A stretch of 64,000 bases of DNA. It comes from Novosphingobium sp. MD-1. Its GTDB lineage: Bacteria > Pseudomonadota > Alphaproteobacteria > Sphingomonadales > Sphingomonadaceae. This document shows positions 1 to 9,307 of the stretch, in pieces; position 1 is the stretch's first letter; every line of letters starts with the position of its first letter. The notes under the pieces are model-generated. The model ran no database searches. It saw only the letters and a program-made list of their open reading frames with translations, and had not been told where the DNA came from. The stretch spans positions 543,366 to 607,365 of the forward strand of contig NZ_BBXA01000030.1 in assembly GCF_001014975.1 (NCBI RefSeq). The letters run 5' to 3'. Both the position numbers and the translations under genes were made by a program.

Positions 1-398
1 TTGTCCAGCGCCTTGGCCATGTCGTAGATGGTCAGCAGCGCGATCGAGACGGCGGTCAGCGCTTCCATTTCCACGCCAGTCCGGCCGGTGAGCGAGGCAG
101 TGGCAGTCACCTCCACGCCATCGGGCACGAAGGCGAACTCCACTGCGACCGCATCGAGCGCAAGCGGATGGCACAGGGGGATGAGCTCGCCCGTCTTCTT
201 CGCCGCCATGATCCCGCCGATCCGCGCTGCCGCCAGAACGTCGCCCTTTGGCGCATCGCCCTCGCGGATGGCGGCAAGCGTGGCCGGCGTCATGCGGATG
301 CGGCCCTGCGCGATGGCGACGCGCGCCGTTTCCGCCTTGCCGCCGACATCGACCATGCGCGCATGGCCTTGTGAATCGAGATGCGTAAGCCCGTTCAT
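1..398 (-). CDS. moaC: Cyclic pyranopterin monophosphate synthase MoaC (3' end outside window)
   Basis: MoaC acts in molybdenum cofactor synthesis, converting the MoaA product to cyclic pyranopterin monophosphate in the cytosol. The reading frame starts [11 protein letters not shown] and shows the family signatures in order: [32 protein letters not shown] and [12 protein letters not shown]. It runs off the left edge after YDMAKALDK, so roughly the last 25 residues are missing. An in-frame ATG 14 codons upstream (440) is less likely because family members start just before LTH. It is the last visible gene of the minus-strand trp run; moaC after trpC is a common alphaproteobacterial arrangement. 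Confidence 0.95.
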   Translation of the reverse strand, partial: MNGLTHLDSQGHARMVDVGGKAETARVAIAQGRIRMTPATLAAIREGDAPKGDVLAAARIGGIMAAKKTGELIPLCHPLALDAVAVEFAFVPDGVEVTATASLTGRTGVEMEALTAVSIALLTIYDMAKALD

Positions 399-582
399 GC
401 GGAGCAATCTTGCGAAGTTGACAAAGTTGACACGGTCCATGGCGAAGGAACACGGGGTGGGCACGGGCCGGTAAAGACCGCGCCGCGAGAAAAGGAAAAG
501 CAGGCTGTCATGCCGTGGTCATGCCAGAGGATCGCGGCTTAGGACAGGGGGTTAGGGGCCGATCAGTGCCGCGTGGTCCGTT

Positions 583-665
583 CGTCATTGCGAGCGGAAG
601 CGAAGCAATCCACAGCCGCGCGTGCTGCCCGGGATTGCCGCGGGGCTGCGCCCCTCGCAATGACG
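583..665. repeat. 83-bp REP-like inverted repeat, copy 1
   Basis: The element starts CGTCATTGCGAGCGG and ends CCCTCGCAATGACG, so its ends are inverted and it can fold into a long hairpin. A second 83-bp copy lies at 32322-32404 in the opposite orientation. It fills most of the 286-bp gap between moaC and the unknown gene upstream of it. No coding capacity is evident in this gap; the only other thing seen is a tandem GTTGACA near 417-431. Confidence 0.85.
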
Positions 666-684
666 ACAGGGTGGCCGTCCAACC

Positions 685-1563
685 CTACCAGTCGCGCCAG
701 CCGTCGATTTCCTCCAGCAGCCGCTTCTGCCCGGCAAGCCGGGCCATCTCGGCGAGAGCGGCGCGGATGTCGTCGCGCTCCGCCGTACCGATCATGCCGC
801 CGATGCGGTGATCGGCATGGTTGAACCACGTCACGCAGCGCTTGAAGATCGCGCGGGCGGCGGGCTTGCGCGGCTTGGGCGCCAGCGCGGAGAGTTCGGC
901 GCAGGCCAGCAGCAGCGCCCGGCGCGCGCCGGCCACGAATGCGGGCGGCAGCCCCGTCTCGGCAGCGCTCCAGCCTGCCAGCGGCGTTTCGGCGCGCAGG
1001 CGGTCCCACGTCAGCCCGGCCATCCGGGCGGCGAAGCGGGCGCGGGCGGCGGCTGCTTCCGCCTTTTCGGCGATCTGTTCGCGCGCCACTTCATCGCGCA
1101 AGGCATCGCGATCATGCGCCCAGCGCCATTCGCCCTCGGCAGCATCGCTCGCGTTGGCGAGCGAGGTGCCATAGCGCGCGCCGATGCCGTAGCAGGCGAT
1201 GGCTTCGGCATGGGCTCGGTCTTGAGCCGACAACGGCGTTTCGCCCAGCAGCATCGGTTCGCGCAGGTCGGCCAGCTTCCAGTCCGGCGGCTGCAAGCCG
1301 AAAATCGCGGGTTCCCGGCGCAGCGAGAACCGGTGTTCACGCAGGATGCCGCAGGTGGCGGTCTCGGCGCGCGATGGGCGCGCGGTCCAGATCCCGTCCA
1401 GCACCAGAACCGCGATTGTCGCAGGGTTGGCACCGATCACGCGCAATGCGGCCCATCGCCCGGTTTCGGCCGGCGAAAAGCGCGTGAACGGAGCGGTGCG
1501 GAAGGAAAGGACCGTGCCGGCGGCGGGCAGGACGCGGCGCGATCCCCGCAAGACTGCCTTCAT
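685..1563 (-). CDS. Protein of unknown function in the trp-moaC run
   Basis: A 292-residue protein read from ATG at 1563, preceded by an AAGGTGGC ribosome-binding stretch; an in-frame GTG at 1575 would add four residues. I do not recognise a family. It has no signal peptide or obvious membrane segment. It is rich in Ala and Arg, with a charged helical segment (DEVAREQIAEKAEAAAARARFAAR) and a C-terminal part with RCVTWFNHADHRIGG and a final EIDGWRDW. Codon use and GC match the neighbours. It sits between trpC and moaC on the same strand, so it is probably co-transcribed. The antisense frames here are shadows. Confidence 0.6.
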   Translation of the reverse strand: MKAVLRGSRRVLPAAGTVLSFRTAPFTRFSPAETGRWAALRVIGANPATIAVLVLDGIWTARPSRAETATCGILREHRFSLRREPAIFGLQPPDWKLADLREPMLLGETPLSAQDRAHAEAIACYGIGARYGTSLANASDAAEGEWRWAHDRDALRDEVAREQIAEKAEAAAARARFAARMAGLTWDRLRAETPLAGWSAAETGLPPAFVAGARRALLLACAELSALAPKPRKPAARAIFKRCVTWFNHADHRIGGMIGTAERDDIRAALAEMARLAGQKRLLEEIDGWRDW

Positions 1564-1665
1564 GCCACCTTTCACCTTGCCGCCCGTGCCGTTGGGACGG
1601 GATCGCCCCTACTGCCGTGCCGGGACGCGAGGTATGGTGAAAATGGACCGATGCGGAGCGGCGGA

Positions 1666-2454
1666 TCAGCCCTGGAGCAGGGCCTTTACCGCCGCCGTGA
1701 CATCCGCCTGGCGCATCAGGCTTTCGCCGACCAGGAAGGTGCGTGCGCCGCACTTTTCGAGCCGCTGGAGATCGGCATGGGTATTGATGCCGCTTTCGCT
1801 GACCAGCAGCGTGCCTTCCGGCGCCAGTGGCGCGAGCCGTTCGGTGATGGCGATATCGGTGACGAAGCGCTTGAGATCGCGGTTGTTGACGCCGATCAGG
1901 CGCGAGCGCAGCCGCGCGGCGCGCTCCATCTCGGCCTCGTTATGGACCTCGACCAGCACGTCCATGCCGTGGTCGATCGCGGCGGCTTCGATCTCGGCCA
2001 TGGCACCGTCGTCCAGGGCGGCGACGATGATGAGGATGGCGTCGGCCCCGATCGCGCGGGCTTCCGTGACCTGCCAGGGATCGACCATGAAATCCTTGCG
2101 CAACACCGGCAGCGCGCAGGCGGCACGGGCGGCGATCAGGAAATCCTCGTGCCCCTGGAAATAGGGCGCGTCGGTCAGGATCGAAAGACAGGCCGCTCCC
2201 CCCGCTTCATACTGCCGCGCGTGTTCGGCGGGCTGGAAATCGGCGCGGATCAGGCCCTTGGACGGGCTCGCCTTCTTGATCTCCGCGATCAGCGCGTAGC
2301 CAGCGGCCGCTCTCGCGCGCAAGGCCGCCTCGAACCCGCGCGGGGCGCTCTGCCCGGCGGCGCGCGCGGTCAGGTCGGCCAGCGAGGTGGCGACCTTGCG
2401 GGCGGCGACTTCGCTGCGCTTGGTGTCGCAGATCTCGGTGAGCTTGTCGGTCAT
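1666..2454 (-). CDS. trpC: Indole-3-glycerol phosphate synthase
   Basis: Fourth step of tryptophan synthesis: cyclises carboxyphenylamino-deoxyribulose phosphate to indole-3-glycerol phosphate. 262 residues, a normal single-domain TrpC TIM barrel with no TrpF fusion. Visible motifs are [12 protein letters not shown] near residues 56-67, the [11 protein letters not shown] segment, IGVNNRDLK and the C-terminal LVGESLM phosphate-binding stretch. It lies downstream of trpD with an unusually large 150-bp gap that holds a long hairpin. Confidence 0.97.
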   Translation of the reverse strand: MTDKLTEICDTKRSEVAARKVATSLADLTARAAGQSAPRGFEAALRARAAAGYALIAEIKKASPSKGLIRADFQPAEHARQYEAGGAACLSILTDAPYFQGHEDFLIAARAACALPVLRKDFMVDPWQVTEARAIGADAILIIVAALDDGAMAEIEAAAIDHGMDVLVEVHNEAEMERAARLRSRLIGVNNRDLKRFVTDIAITERLAPLAPEGTLLVSESGINTHADLQRLEKCGARTFLVGESLMRQADVTAAVKALLQG

Positions 2455-2504
2455 CGCGGCGCTTTAGCGGGACTGCGCGGGGCGAGTCGAGAGGGTGGTG
2501 CGGT

Positions 2505-2581
2505 GTGTCTCGACTTCGCTCGACACGAACGGGGACAGGGTGTCCTTCAACCTCCGTTCGTGTCGAGCGAAGTCGAGACAC
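2505..2581. repeat. 28-bp perfect inverted repeat between trpD and trpC
   Basis: Arms 2505-2532 and 2554-2581 are perfect reverse complements (left arm begins GTGTCTCGACTTCGCTCGAC) separated by 21 nt. The transcript would form a 28-bp hairpin between the trpD stop and the trpC start. No U-run follows, so it does not look like a simple intrinsic terminator. The arm motif, with TCGACTTCGCTCGACA, resembles interspersed repeats I recall from sphingomonad genomes. Confidence 0.95.
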
Positions 2582-2604
2582 CGGCGCGCCCGCAATCCCG
2601 GCCT

Positions 2605-3597
2605 CTAGCGCAGCGCCACGATCCAGCAATCGAGCAGGGCCTTGGCCAGCCCCTTGTCGATCGCCTCGGCGGCTTCCTCCACGCCTTCGTGCCAGTCGCG
2701 CGCTTCGCCCGCGACCATCAGCGCGGCGGCGGCGTTGAGGAGGACGGCGTCGCGATAAGCGCCGGGTTCGCCCAGCAGCAGGCGGCGCAGGGCTTCGGCG
2801 TTATGCGCGGGATCGCCGCCCCGGATTGCCTCGATCGGTGCGGTGGGCAGATCGGCATCGGACGGCGCGACGCGGCACATCACGATCTCCGCGCCGGTCA
2901 CGTCGGCCAGTTCGTTGCCACCGGCGAGCGAGAGTTCGTCCAGCCCCTCGTCGCCCGAGACGACAAAGGAACGCGCGGTGCCGAGCCGGGCCAGCGCATC
3001 GGCATAGATCGGCACATAGGCGGGCCGTGCGATGCCGACGAGCTGGCGCGAGACCTGCGCGGGGTTAGCCAGCGGCCCCATCAGGTTGAAGATCGTGCGC
3101 CGGCCGATCGCCTTGCGGATCGGCATGATGCGGCCCATTGCCGGGTGGTGGCGCGCGGCAAAGAGGAAGCCGATGCCGATGTCCGCCAGCGTTTCTTCCG
3201 CCGTTTCGGCAGCGCGATCGAGGTTGAGGCCCAGCGCTTCGAGCGTGTCGGCCGCGCCGGCCTTGGAACTGGCGGCACGGTTGCCGTGCTTGGCCACGGG
3301 CACGCCGCAGGCCGCGACGACCAGGCTGACGGCGGTGGAGACGTTGAGCGTGTGGTGCCCGTCGCCGCCGGTGCCGCAGACGTCGATGGCGTTGGCGGGG
3401 GCCTGCACCGGGATCATCCGCGCGCGCATCGCCCGCGCCGCGCCGGCAATCTCGCTCGCCGTCTCGCCCCGCTCCGACAGCGCGACGAGGAAGGCGGCGA
3501 TCGCGTCGTCTGGAACCGAGCCATCGAGAATCGCGGCGAAGGCCCGCTCGGCGGTGTCCTCGTCGAGCGGGTGGTCGACCGGCGGCAGCGCGGTCAC
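2605..3597 (-). CDS. trpD: Anthranilate phosphoribosyltransferase
   Basis: Transfers the phosphoribosyl group of PRPP to anthranilate. 330 residues from a GTG at 3597 whose GTGA overlaps the trpG stop; a longer in-frame start at 3624 would overlap trpG by 31 nt and adds a non-conserved MRRGRESPG. The family signatures are present: [38 protein letters not shown], and the [32 protein letters not shown] segment. Translational coupling with trpG is likely. Confidence 0.96.
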   Translation of the reverse strand: MTALPPVDHPLDEDTAERAFAAILDGSVPDDAIAAFLVALSERGETASEIAGAARAMRARMIPVQAPANAIDVCGTGGDGHHTLNVSTAVSLVVAACGVPVAKHGNRAASSKAGAADTLEALGLNLDRAAETAEETLADIGIGFLFAARHHPAMGRIMPIRKAIGRRTIFNLMGPLANPAQVSRQLVGIARPAYVPIYADALARLGTARSFVVSGDEGLDELSLAGGNELADVTGAEIVMCRVAPSDADLPTAPIEAIRGGDPAHNAEALRRLLLGEPGAYRDAVLLNAAAALMVAGEARDWHEGVEEAAEAIDKGLAKALLDCWIVALR

Positions 3598-4178
3598 GCC
3601 GGGACTTTCGCGTCCACGCCGCAAAGCCGCAGGAAGTTCGCCAGCATGGCGTGGCCGTGTTCCGTGGCGATCGATTCCGGGTGGAACTGCACCCCATGGA
3701 TCGGCAGTTCGCGATGGCGGAAGCCCATGACGTGCGTATCGTCCGAGGTGGCGTTGACCGCCAGCACTTCGGGAATGTCGGTCACGATCAGCGAGTGATA
3801 GCGTGTGGCGGTGAAGGGCGAGGGGATGCCGGCGAACATGCCGGTGCCGTCATGGGTGACGGGCGAGGTCTTGCCGTGCATCAGCCCGCCGCGCACCACC
3901 TGCCCGCCGAAATACTGCCCGATCGACTGGTGGCCCAGGCACACGCCGAGCAGCGGCACCCCGGCGTCGGCCGCCGCGCCCACCAGATCGAGGCTGATCC
4001 CCGCCTCATTGGGCGTGCAGGGGCCAGGCGAGATCAGGAACCCCTGCGCGCCCGAGGATATCGCCTGCCCGGCGGACAGCGCATCGTTGCGGACGACATC
4101 CACTTCCGCGCCCATCTCCATCAGGTAGTGGACGAGGTTCCAGGTGAAGCTGTCGTAATTGTCGATGACGAGGATCAT
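3594..4178 (-). CDS. trpG: Anthranilate synthase component II (glutamine amidotransferase)
   Basis: Class I glutamine amidotransferase subunit that supplies ammonia to TrpE. 194 residues. It begins [19 protein letters not shown] and carries the oxyanion strand [12 protein letters not shown], the nucleophile motif [11 protein letters not shown], and the His/Glu pair in [13 protein letters not shown]. As in many bacteria it could also serve PabB, but its position between trpE and trpD supports tryptophan synthesis. Confidence 0.96.
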   Translation of the reverse strand: MILVIDNYDSFTWNLVHYLMEMGAEVDVVRNDALSAGQAISSGAQGFLISPGPCTPNEAGISLDLVGAAADAGVPLLGVCLGHQSIGQYFGGQVVRGGLMHGKTSPVTHDGTGMFAGIPSPFTATRYHSLIVTDIPEVLAVNATSDDTHVMGFRHRELPIHGVQFHPESIATEHGHAMLANFLRLCGVDAKVPA

Positions 4179-4187
4179 GATGGGGTC

Positions 4188-5738
4188 CTACTGCCCGAAG
4201 CCCGGATCGCTGGCCACGCGGATCGCCTCGCGCGCGGCGGCGAAGAGGGCGCCGGACTTGTGTTCGCATTCGCGCTGTTCGTAGACGGGATCGCTGTCCG
4301 CCACGATGCCCGCGCCGGCCTGCACGTGGAGCACGCCGTCCTTGATCACGCCGGTCCTGAGCACGATGCAGCTATCCACCGAGCCGTCGGGCGCGAAATA
4401 GCCGACGCCGCCGGCATAGGCGCCGCGCGTTTCGGGTTCGAGTTCGGCGATGATCTCGCACGCGCGGACCTTGGGCGCGCCGCTGACCGTGCCCGCCGGG
4501 AAGCCCGCGAACAGCGCATCGACCGAATCCGCGCGCTGGGTATCGAGTTCGCCCACCACGTTCGAGACGATGTGCATGACGTGGCTGTAGCGTTCGATCG
4601 TGTAGCTCTCGGTGACCTTGACCGTGCCCGCCTTGGCCACGCGGCCCACGTCGTTGCGGCCGAGGTCGAGCAGCATGAGGTGTTCGGCGCGTTCCTTGGG
4701 ATCGGCCAGCAGGCTTTCCTCGTTGGCGCGGTCCTCCTCCGCCGTCTTGCCGCGCGGGCGGGTGCCGGCGATGGGGCGGATGGTGACTTCGCCATCGCGG
4801 ATGCGGACGAGGATTTCCGGGCTGGAGCCGGTGAGCGCGAAGCCCGGCAAGTCGAGGAAATAGAGGAACGGCGAAGGGTTGATCCGGCGCAGCGCCCGGT
4901 AAAGCGCGATCGGCGGCAACGGGAAGGGCGCGCTGAAGCGCTGCGCCAGCACCACCTGGAAGATGTCGCCCGCCTCGATGTATTCCTTGGCCCGGCCGAC
5001 CATGCGGGCATAGTCTTCGGGCGCCATCGCCGGAGCAAGCGCAACGTCCACCGGCGCATCGAGCCGCGCGTCCTGCGGCGCGGGGCGGGCGAGGCGGCGC
5101 AGCGCTTCGTCGATGCGCTCGCCCGCCGTTTCCAGCGCCTGCGCCGGTGTGCCACCGCCGGCCCAGACCGGGGCGATGGCGAACAGTTCGTCCGAAAGGC
5201 GATCGAACACCAGCACCACGGTCGGCCGCACGAACAGCATGTCGGGCTGGACCAGCGGGCTTTGCGGTGCGCGCGGCAGCTTTTCGACCAGGCCAATGGT
5301 TTCATAGCCGAAATAGCCGACCAGACAGGCCAGCGCCGACGGCAGCGCCGCCGGCACGTCGATATGGCAGGCCTTCACCAGCGCGCGCAGTTCGGTCAGG
5401 CTGTCACCCGGCAGCGGGGCGAAGGCTTCGCGATCATGCCGCCACGCGCGGTTGACCTCGGCCGCGCGGCCGGTGGCGCGGAACACGAGATCGGGGTCCA
5501 GCCCAAGCAGGCTGTAGCGCCCGCGCACTTCGCCGCCCTGCACGGATTCGAGCAGGAAATCGCCGCGCCCCGGTTCGATCAGCTTCAGCGCGGCCCCGAT
5601 GGGCGTTTCGGTATCGGCGATCAGGCGCCGCCAGATGAGCGCGGGGCGACCGTCGGCGAGCGCGGCGTGCGCCGCGTCCCAGTTTTCGGGCCGTCCGGTC
5701 CGGGCCGGCGCGTTCTCGATCACCGCCGCATCGACCAT
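4188..5738 (-). CDS. trpE: Anthranilate synthase component I
   Basis: Makes anthranilate from chorismate. 516 residues. LLES at residues 62-65 is the N-terminal motif associated with tryptophan feedback binding, and RPIAGTRPRG, HLMLLDLGRNDVGRV and GAPKVRACEIIAELEPETRG are the chorismate-enzyme signatures. The start follows the ppiD stop by 4 nt, so trpE is probably transcribed with ppiD. I see no leader peptide or Trp codon run that would indicate attenuation here. Confidence 0.97.
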   Translation of the reverse strand: MVDAAVIENAPARTGRPENWDAAHAALADGRPALIWRRLIADTETPIGAALKLIEPGRGDFLLESVQGGEVRGRYSLLGLDPDLVFRATGRAAEVNRAWRHDREAFAPLPGDSLTELRALVKACHIDVPAALPSALACLVGYFGYETIGLVEKLPRAPQSPLVQPDMLFVRPTVVLVFDRLSDELFAIAPVWAGGGTPAQALETAGERIDEALRRLARPAPQDARLDAPVDVALAPAMAPEDYARMVGRAKEYIEAGDIFQVVLAQRFSAPFPLPPIALYRALRRINPSPFLYFLDLPGFALTGSSPEILVRIRDGEVTIRPIAGTRPRGKTAEEDRANEESLLADPKERAEHLMLLDLGRNDVGRVAKAGTVKVTESYTIERYSHVMHIVSNVVGELDTQRADSVDALFAGFPAGTVSGAPKVRACEIIAELEPETRGAYAGGVGYFAPDGSVDSCIVLRTGVIKDGVLHVQAGAGIVADSDPVYEQRECEHKSGALFAAAREAIRVASDPGFGQ

Positions 5739-5742
5739 GGGC

Positions 5743-7677
5743 TTACTGGCCCCCGGTCAACTGCTTGCGCAGGGCCGCGATCGCGGTTTCGTTGCGCTTC
5801 ACGCCGATCTCGTTGCGAATGGCGGTGCGCAGTTCGTCGGCCAGCTCGCGCCCGGCCGCCGCGCCCAGCTCGCGCTGGATGGTGGGCAGCATGGGATCGT
5901 TGGCGGCGACCTGGCCGGGGATGATGTCGTTCAGCGTGACGATGAACCATCCCTGCTTGCCCGGCGCTTCCAGCCGCTTGCTGGTCTTCTTCGCCATGCT
6001 GAACATCAGGGCCAGCGGCGCGGGCACGCGACCACCGGCGGCGGCAAGCTGCTGGCGCTCCATGTTCACGGCCTGCGGGGCGGGCAGGGCCACGCCCAGC
6101 GTTTTCAGCGCATCGGTGAGCGAGGTGCCCTTGGCGAGCGCGGCCATGATCTTGTCGCTGGCGATCTTGGCCTGGGCGGAACCCTGATCGGCGGCGTAAT
6201 CACGCGCGACCACGTCTTTGATCTGCGCGAGCGGAGGGGGCGCGGCCTCGGTGATCTCGCCCACGTCGAACAGCGCGAATTTCGTGCTGCCTGGCACTTC
6301 GGAAATCTGCGGTTCGCCTTCGCGCTCCATCGAGAACGCCGCCGCAAGCAGCGGCGCGACGTCCGCCGGGGCCTTTTCGGCAGGCTTACCGAAGACCTGC
6401 CCGGTGGCGAGGAGCGGCGCGGTGGTCTGGACGGTGAGGCCCATCGACTTGGCGACGTCGGCAAGGCTGGTGCCGTTTTCGAACTGCTGCTCGATCTTGG
6501 CGGACATGTCGGTCAGCGCCGCCCGGCGCTTTTCGAGCGTCATCGCCGCGACGATTTCCGCCCTGGCCTGATCCAGCGTCTTGCCCGGTTTGCGGGTGAT
6601 CGTATCCACGCGGATGACGTGCCAGCCGATCGGGCTGCGCGCGGGGGCGGCAACCTGGCCCTGGGCCGTGGCGAACACGGCGGCCGCCACCGTGTCCGAC
6701 GCCTGCGAGGACAGGGCCTCGCGCGTCAGGTCGGGCAGCTTCGTGGCGCCCAGGCCCTTTTCCTTGGCGGCGGCTTCGATCGCCTTCCCGCCGCCCACTT
6801 CCGCGGCCAGCGCGCGCGCGGCCGCTTCGGTGGGGACGATAACCTGCGTGACGGTGCGGGTTTCGGAAGCGGCATAGGTCGCCGCGTTGAGCTTGTAGCG
6901 TTCCGCGACTTCGGCATCGGTGGGCGCGGGCACGGTCTTGAGCGCTGCTTCATCGAGGAAAGCATAACGCACGGTGCGGCGTTCGGGCTGACGATAGCGG
7001 CCCAGGTTCGCCTTATAGAAGGCATCGAGCTGCTGGTCGGTGGCGGGCTGTTTCGGCGCGAAGGCCAGCGACGGGATCGTGGCGATCACGCCATCGCGGC
7101 GTTCCTTGATCTGCGCGGCATAGCGCAGCGCGGCATCGCGCGGCATCGTCGCGCCGAACCCGGCGGGCACCAGGATCTGGCGGGCGACAAGGCCCTGGCC
7201 GATATCGTTGCGCACGCCGGCTTCGGTCAGGCCGCGCTGGGCAATGAGCTGCTTGTAGGTGGTCTGGCTGAACTTGCCGTCCGGCCCCTGAAACGCGGAA
7301 ATCTTGGCGATTTCGCTGTCGACGAGCCGGCTGCTGGCGACAATGCCGTACTTCTTGCCCCATTCGAGCATGGCGGTGCGATCGACCATGCCGGAAAGGG
7401 CGTCGTCCAGCGCGCCCTGCTCCAGGAAGTCCTTCATCGTAAGCGTGGGCGTCTGCTGCCGTTCGGATTCGAACGCGCGGGTCACGGTCTTGCCCAGATC
7501 GCCGATGCCGATGCGATCGCCGCCGACGGAGGCCGCGCGATCGCCGCCCGCTACGCCGCCAAACCGGCTGCCGGTGATGTCCGCGCCGGCGAAAGCCAGG
7601 GCGATCAGCGCCAGGAACACCAGCGCCAGAATCACGCCGAGGCGCGATTTGAGGAAGGAACGGAAAAAGCCGAGCAT
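5743..7677 (-). CDS. ppiD: SurA/PpiD-type periplasmic peptidyl-prolyl isomerase
   Basis: Membrane-anchored periplasmic folding factor for outer-membrane proteins. 644 residues from MLGFFRSFLKSRLG, which gives a short cytosolic tail followed by one membrane segment (about residues 12-32). A SurA-type chaperone region (LEQGALDDALSGMVDRTAMLEWGKKYGI) follows, then a parvulin-like domain with SPIGWHVIRVDTITRKPGKTLDQAR near residue 350, then a long C-terminal chaperone part. The longer open frame upstream of this start has no conserved character. ppiD directly upstream of trpE is a known alphaproteobacterial order. Confidence 0.92.
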   Translation of the reverse strand: MLGFFRSFLKSRLGVILALVFLALIALAFAGADITGSRFGGVAGGDRAASVGGDRIGIGDLGKTVTRAFESERQQTPTLTMKDFLEQGALDDALSGMVDRTAMLEWGKKYGIVASSRLVDSEIAKISAFQGPDGKFSQTTYKQLIAQRGLTEAGVRNDIGQGLVARQILVPAGFGATMPRDAALRYAAQIKERRDGVIATIPSLAFAPKQPATDQQLDAFYKANLGRYRQPERRTVRYAFLDEAALKTVPAPTDAEVAERYKLNAATYAASETRTVTQVIVPTEAAARALAAEVGGGKAIEAAAKEKGLGATKLPDLTREALSSQASDTVAAAVFATAQGQVAAPARSPIGWHVIRVDTITRKPGKTLDQARAEIVAAMTLEKRRAALTDMSAKIEQQFENGTSLADVAKSMGLTVQTTAPLLATGQVFGKPAEKAPADVAPLLAAAFSMEREGEPQISEVPGSTKFALFDVGEITEAAPPPLAQIKDVVARDYAADQGSAQAKIASDKIMAALAKGTSLTDALKTLGVALPAPQAVNMERQQLAAAGGRVPAPLALMFSMAKKTSKRLEAPGKQGWFIVTLNDIIPGQVAANDPMLPTIQRELGAAAGRELADELRTAIRNEIGVKRNETAIAALRKQLTGGQ

Positions 7678-8046
7678 CGGGGGCAATCGCCTATCTTGTA
7701 ACTTTGGTTCAACACGTTGCCCGTGCAGCGGCGACCGGGCAAAGCCGGGGCGCACGCTACACGCGCGAACGAGGGGCCTTGCCTTAGGGACCAAACGCGA
7801 ATCCTGCAATGGTCGCGCTCGGGGCGCGCTCGGGGCCGCGCTCGGGGCCACCCTGCGGCCACGCTCTGCGGCGGCATGGCGCGGCGCAAAACGCTTTCGC
7901 CCGGGCAGAGAACGCTTTCCCCCGTATTGTGAGGAACCGTTTTGCATTCTTATGCGCGGTTTGTTAGCCGCGCGGCGATTCAGTCCGCCTCGCTTACGTT
8001 CAGGAGGCGCGAATCCGAGTTTTGCTAGGGGGACCAGTCGAAGCCT
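7678..8046. other. Divergent intergenic region between ppiD and tpiA
   Basis: 369 bp without a convincing gene; it must hold the promoters for ppiD (leftward) and tpiA (rightward). Visible structure: three copies of GCGCTCGGGG at 7815, 7826 and 7838; two 13-bp near-identical direct repeats AACGCTTTCSCCC at 7890-7902 and 7911-7923, start to start 21 bp; and an inverted repeat, GATTC..CGCCTC at 7977-7991 with GAGGCG.GAATC at 8004-8015. The tpiA ribosome-binding site is AGGGGGA near 8027-8033. Confidence 0.6.
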
Positions 8047-8817
8047 ATGACTCATCGGCCTTTCATCGTTGGCAACTGGAAGATGAACGGTACGCGCGCC
8101 ATGCTGGCCGAAGCCCGTGCCATCGACCGTGCTGCCGAACGCTTTCCCGATGTGCAGGTTGCGCTCGCGCCGCCGTTCACGCTGATCAACACGCTGCGCG
8201 AGGCGGTGAGCGCGATGAATGTCGGCGGGCAGGATTGCCACGCCGAAGTGAAGGGCGCGCATACGGGCGACGTCTCCGCCGCGATGCTGGCGGACATCGG
8301 CGCCGATTTCGTGATTCTGGGGCACAGTGAACGCCGGCGCGATCACGGCGAGGCCGATGCCGCCGTGCGTGCCAAGGCCGATGCCGCGCTGACGGCCGGG
8401 CTGGCGATCATCGTTTGCGTGGGCGAAACGCTGGAAGAGCGCGACGCGGGCAAGGCCGAAGCGGTGGTTTCCGGTCAGGTTTCGGCGTCTTTGCCGGTGG
8501 GCGACGAAGCGCAGGCCGCTGCTGCGGCGGGCAAGATCGCGGTCGCATATGAACCGGTATGGGCGATCGGTACCGGCCGCGTGGCGGCGGTGGAAGACGT
8601 GGTCGCGATGCACGCCGCCGTGCGCGCGCGGCTCAACGCGGCCTATGGCGAGGCGGCGGACAAGGTGCGCATTCTCTATGGCGGCTCGGTCAACGCCGGC
8701 AACGCGGCCGATCTGCTGTCGGCGGCCGACGTGGGTGGCGCGCTGGTGGGCGGAGCGAGCCTGACGGCGGAAGCGTTCCTGCCGATCATCGCCGCCGCGG
8801 GGTCGGGCGAAGCCTGA
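8047..8817 (+). CDS. tpiA: Triosephosphate isomerase
   Basis: Interconverts dihydroxyacetone phosphate and glyceraldehyde 3-phosphate in glycolysis and gluconeogenesis. 256 residues, normal length. All catalytic residues are visible: Lys12 in VGNWKMNG, His93 in LGHSERR and Glu169 in AYEPVWAIGTG; the phosphate-binding YGGSVNAGNA and GALVGGASL loops are intact. tpiA followed by secG and pyrG is a conserved gene order. Confidence 0.98.
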   Translation: MTHRPFIVGNWKMNGTRAMLAEARAIDRAAERFPDVQVALAPPFTLINTLREAVSAMNVGGQDCHAEVKGAHTGDVSAAMLADIGADFVILGHSERRRDHGEADAAVRAKADAALTAGLAIIVCVGETLEERDAGKAEAVVSGQVSASLPVGDEAQAAAAAGKIAVAYEPVWAIGTGRVAAVEDVVAMHAAVRARLNAAYGEAADKVRILYGGSVNAGNAADLLSAADVGGALVGGASLTAEAFLPIIAAAGSGEA

Positions 8818-8899
8818 GCGCCAGCCGGGCCTCAGCCGGTGCCTTGCCATCGGCGGGTTCGCGGCCTACATGCGCCCCAATCGTTTCAGGCAGAACATC

Positions 8900-9307
8900 A
8901 TGTCGCTTTTCATTTTCCTTACCGTCGTGCAGGCGCTGGTCGCGGCCGCGCTGGTCGGTGTCATTCTGATCCAGAAGTCCGAAGGTGGCGGCCTGGGCGT
9001 TGGCGGAAGCCCTTCGGGCTTCATGTCGGCGCGCGGCGCGGCGGATTTCCTGACGCGCGCGACGACGGTGCTCGCCACGGCGTTCGTGGTGCTGAGCATC
9101 GCGCTTGCCGCGCTGGCGGTGAAGACCAGCTCGGGCAGCACGATCGACACTTCGCTTGACCGTTCGGTTCCGGCGCCCAAGGCTGATCCGCTGGCGCCGG
9201 CGCAAGGTCAGCAGCCGAGCCAGCAGCCCGCGGCGCCCGTTCAGGGCAGCGCGCCCGCGCCCGCGGCGGTTCCGGCCGACCCGCTCAAGGGTGCCGCGAA
9301 GCAGTAA
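8900..9307 (+). CDS. secG: Preprotein translocase subunit SecG
   Basis: Small accessory membrane subunit of the SecYEG channel. 135 residues from the ATG at 8900 (MSLFIFLTVVQALVA); an in-frame ATG at 8870 adds ten polar residues and is less likely. Two membrane segments flank the conserved loop LIQKSEGGGLGVGGSPSGFMSARGAADFLTRAT. The tail after residue 80 is a Pro/Ala/Gln-rich low-complexity extension common in alphaproteobacterial SecG. Confidence 0.96.
   Translation: MSLFIFLTVVQALVAAALVGVILIQKSEGGGLGVGGSPSGFMSARGAADFLTRATTVLATAFVVLSIALAALAVKTSSGSTIDTSLDRSVPAPKADPLAPAQGQQPSQQPAAPVQGSAPAPAAVPADPLKGAAKQ

Noticed and set aside
808..3798. Very long open frame (about 996 codons) on the plus strand opposite the unknown gene, trpC and trpD
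   Set aside because: It is antisense to clear trpC and trpD genes, has Arg/Gly/Ala-biased low-complexity translation and matches no family; a GC-bias shadow.
7815..7847. Short tandem GCGCTCGGGG copies as a CRISPR-like or VNTR array
   Set aside because: Only three 10-bp units with 1-2 bp between them; no spacers and too short for either.
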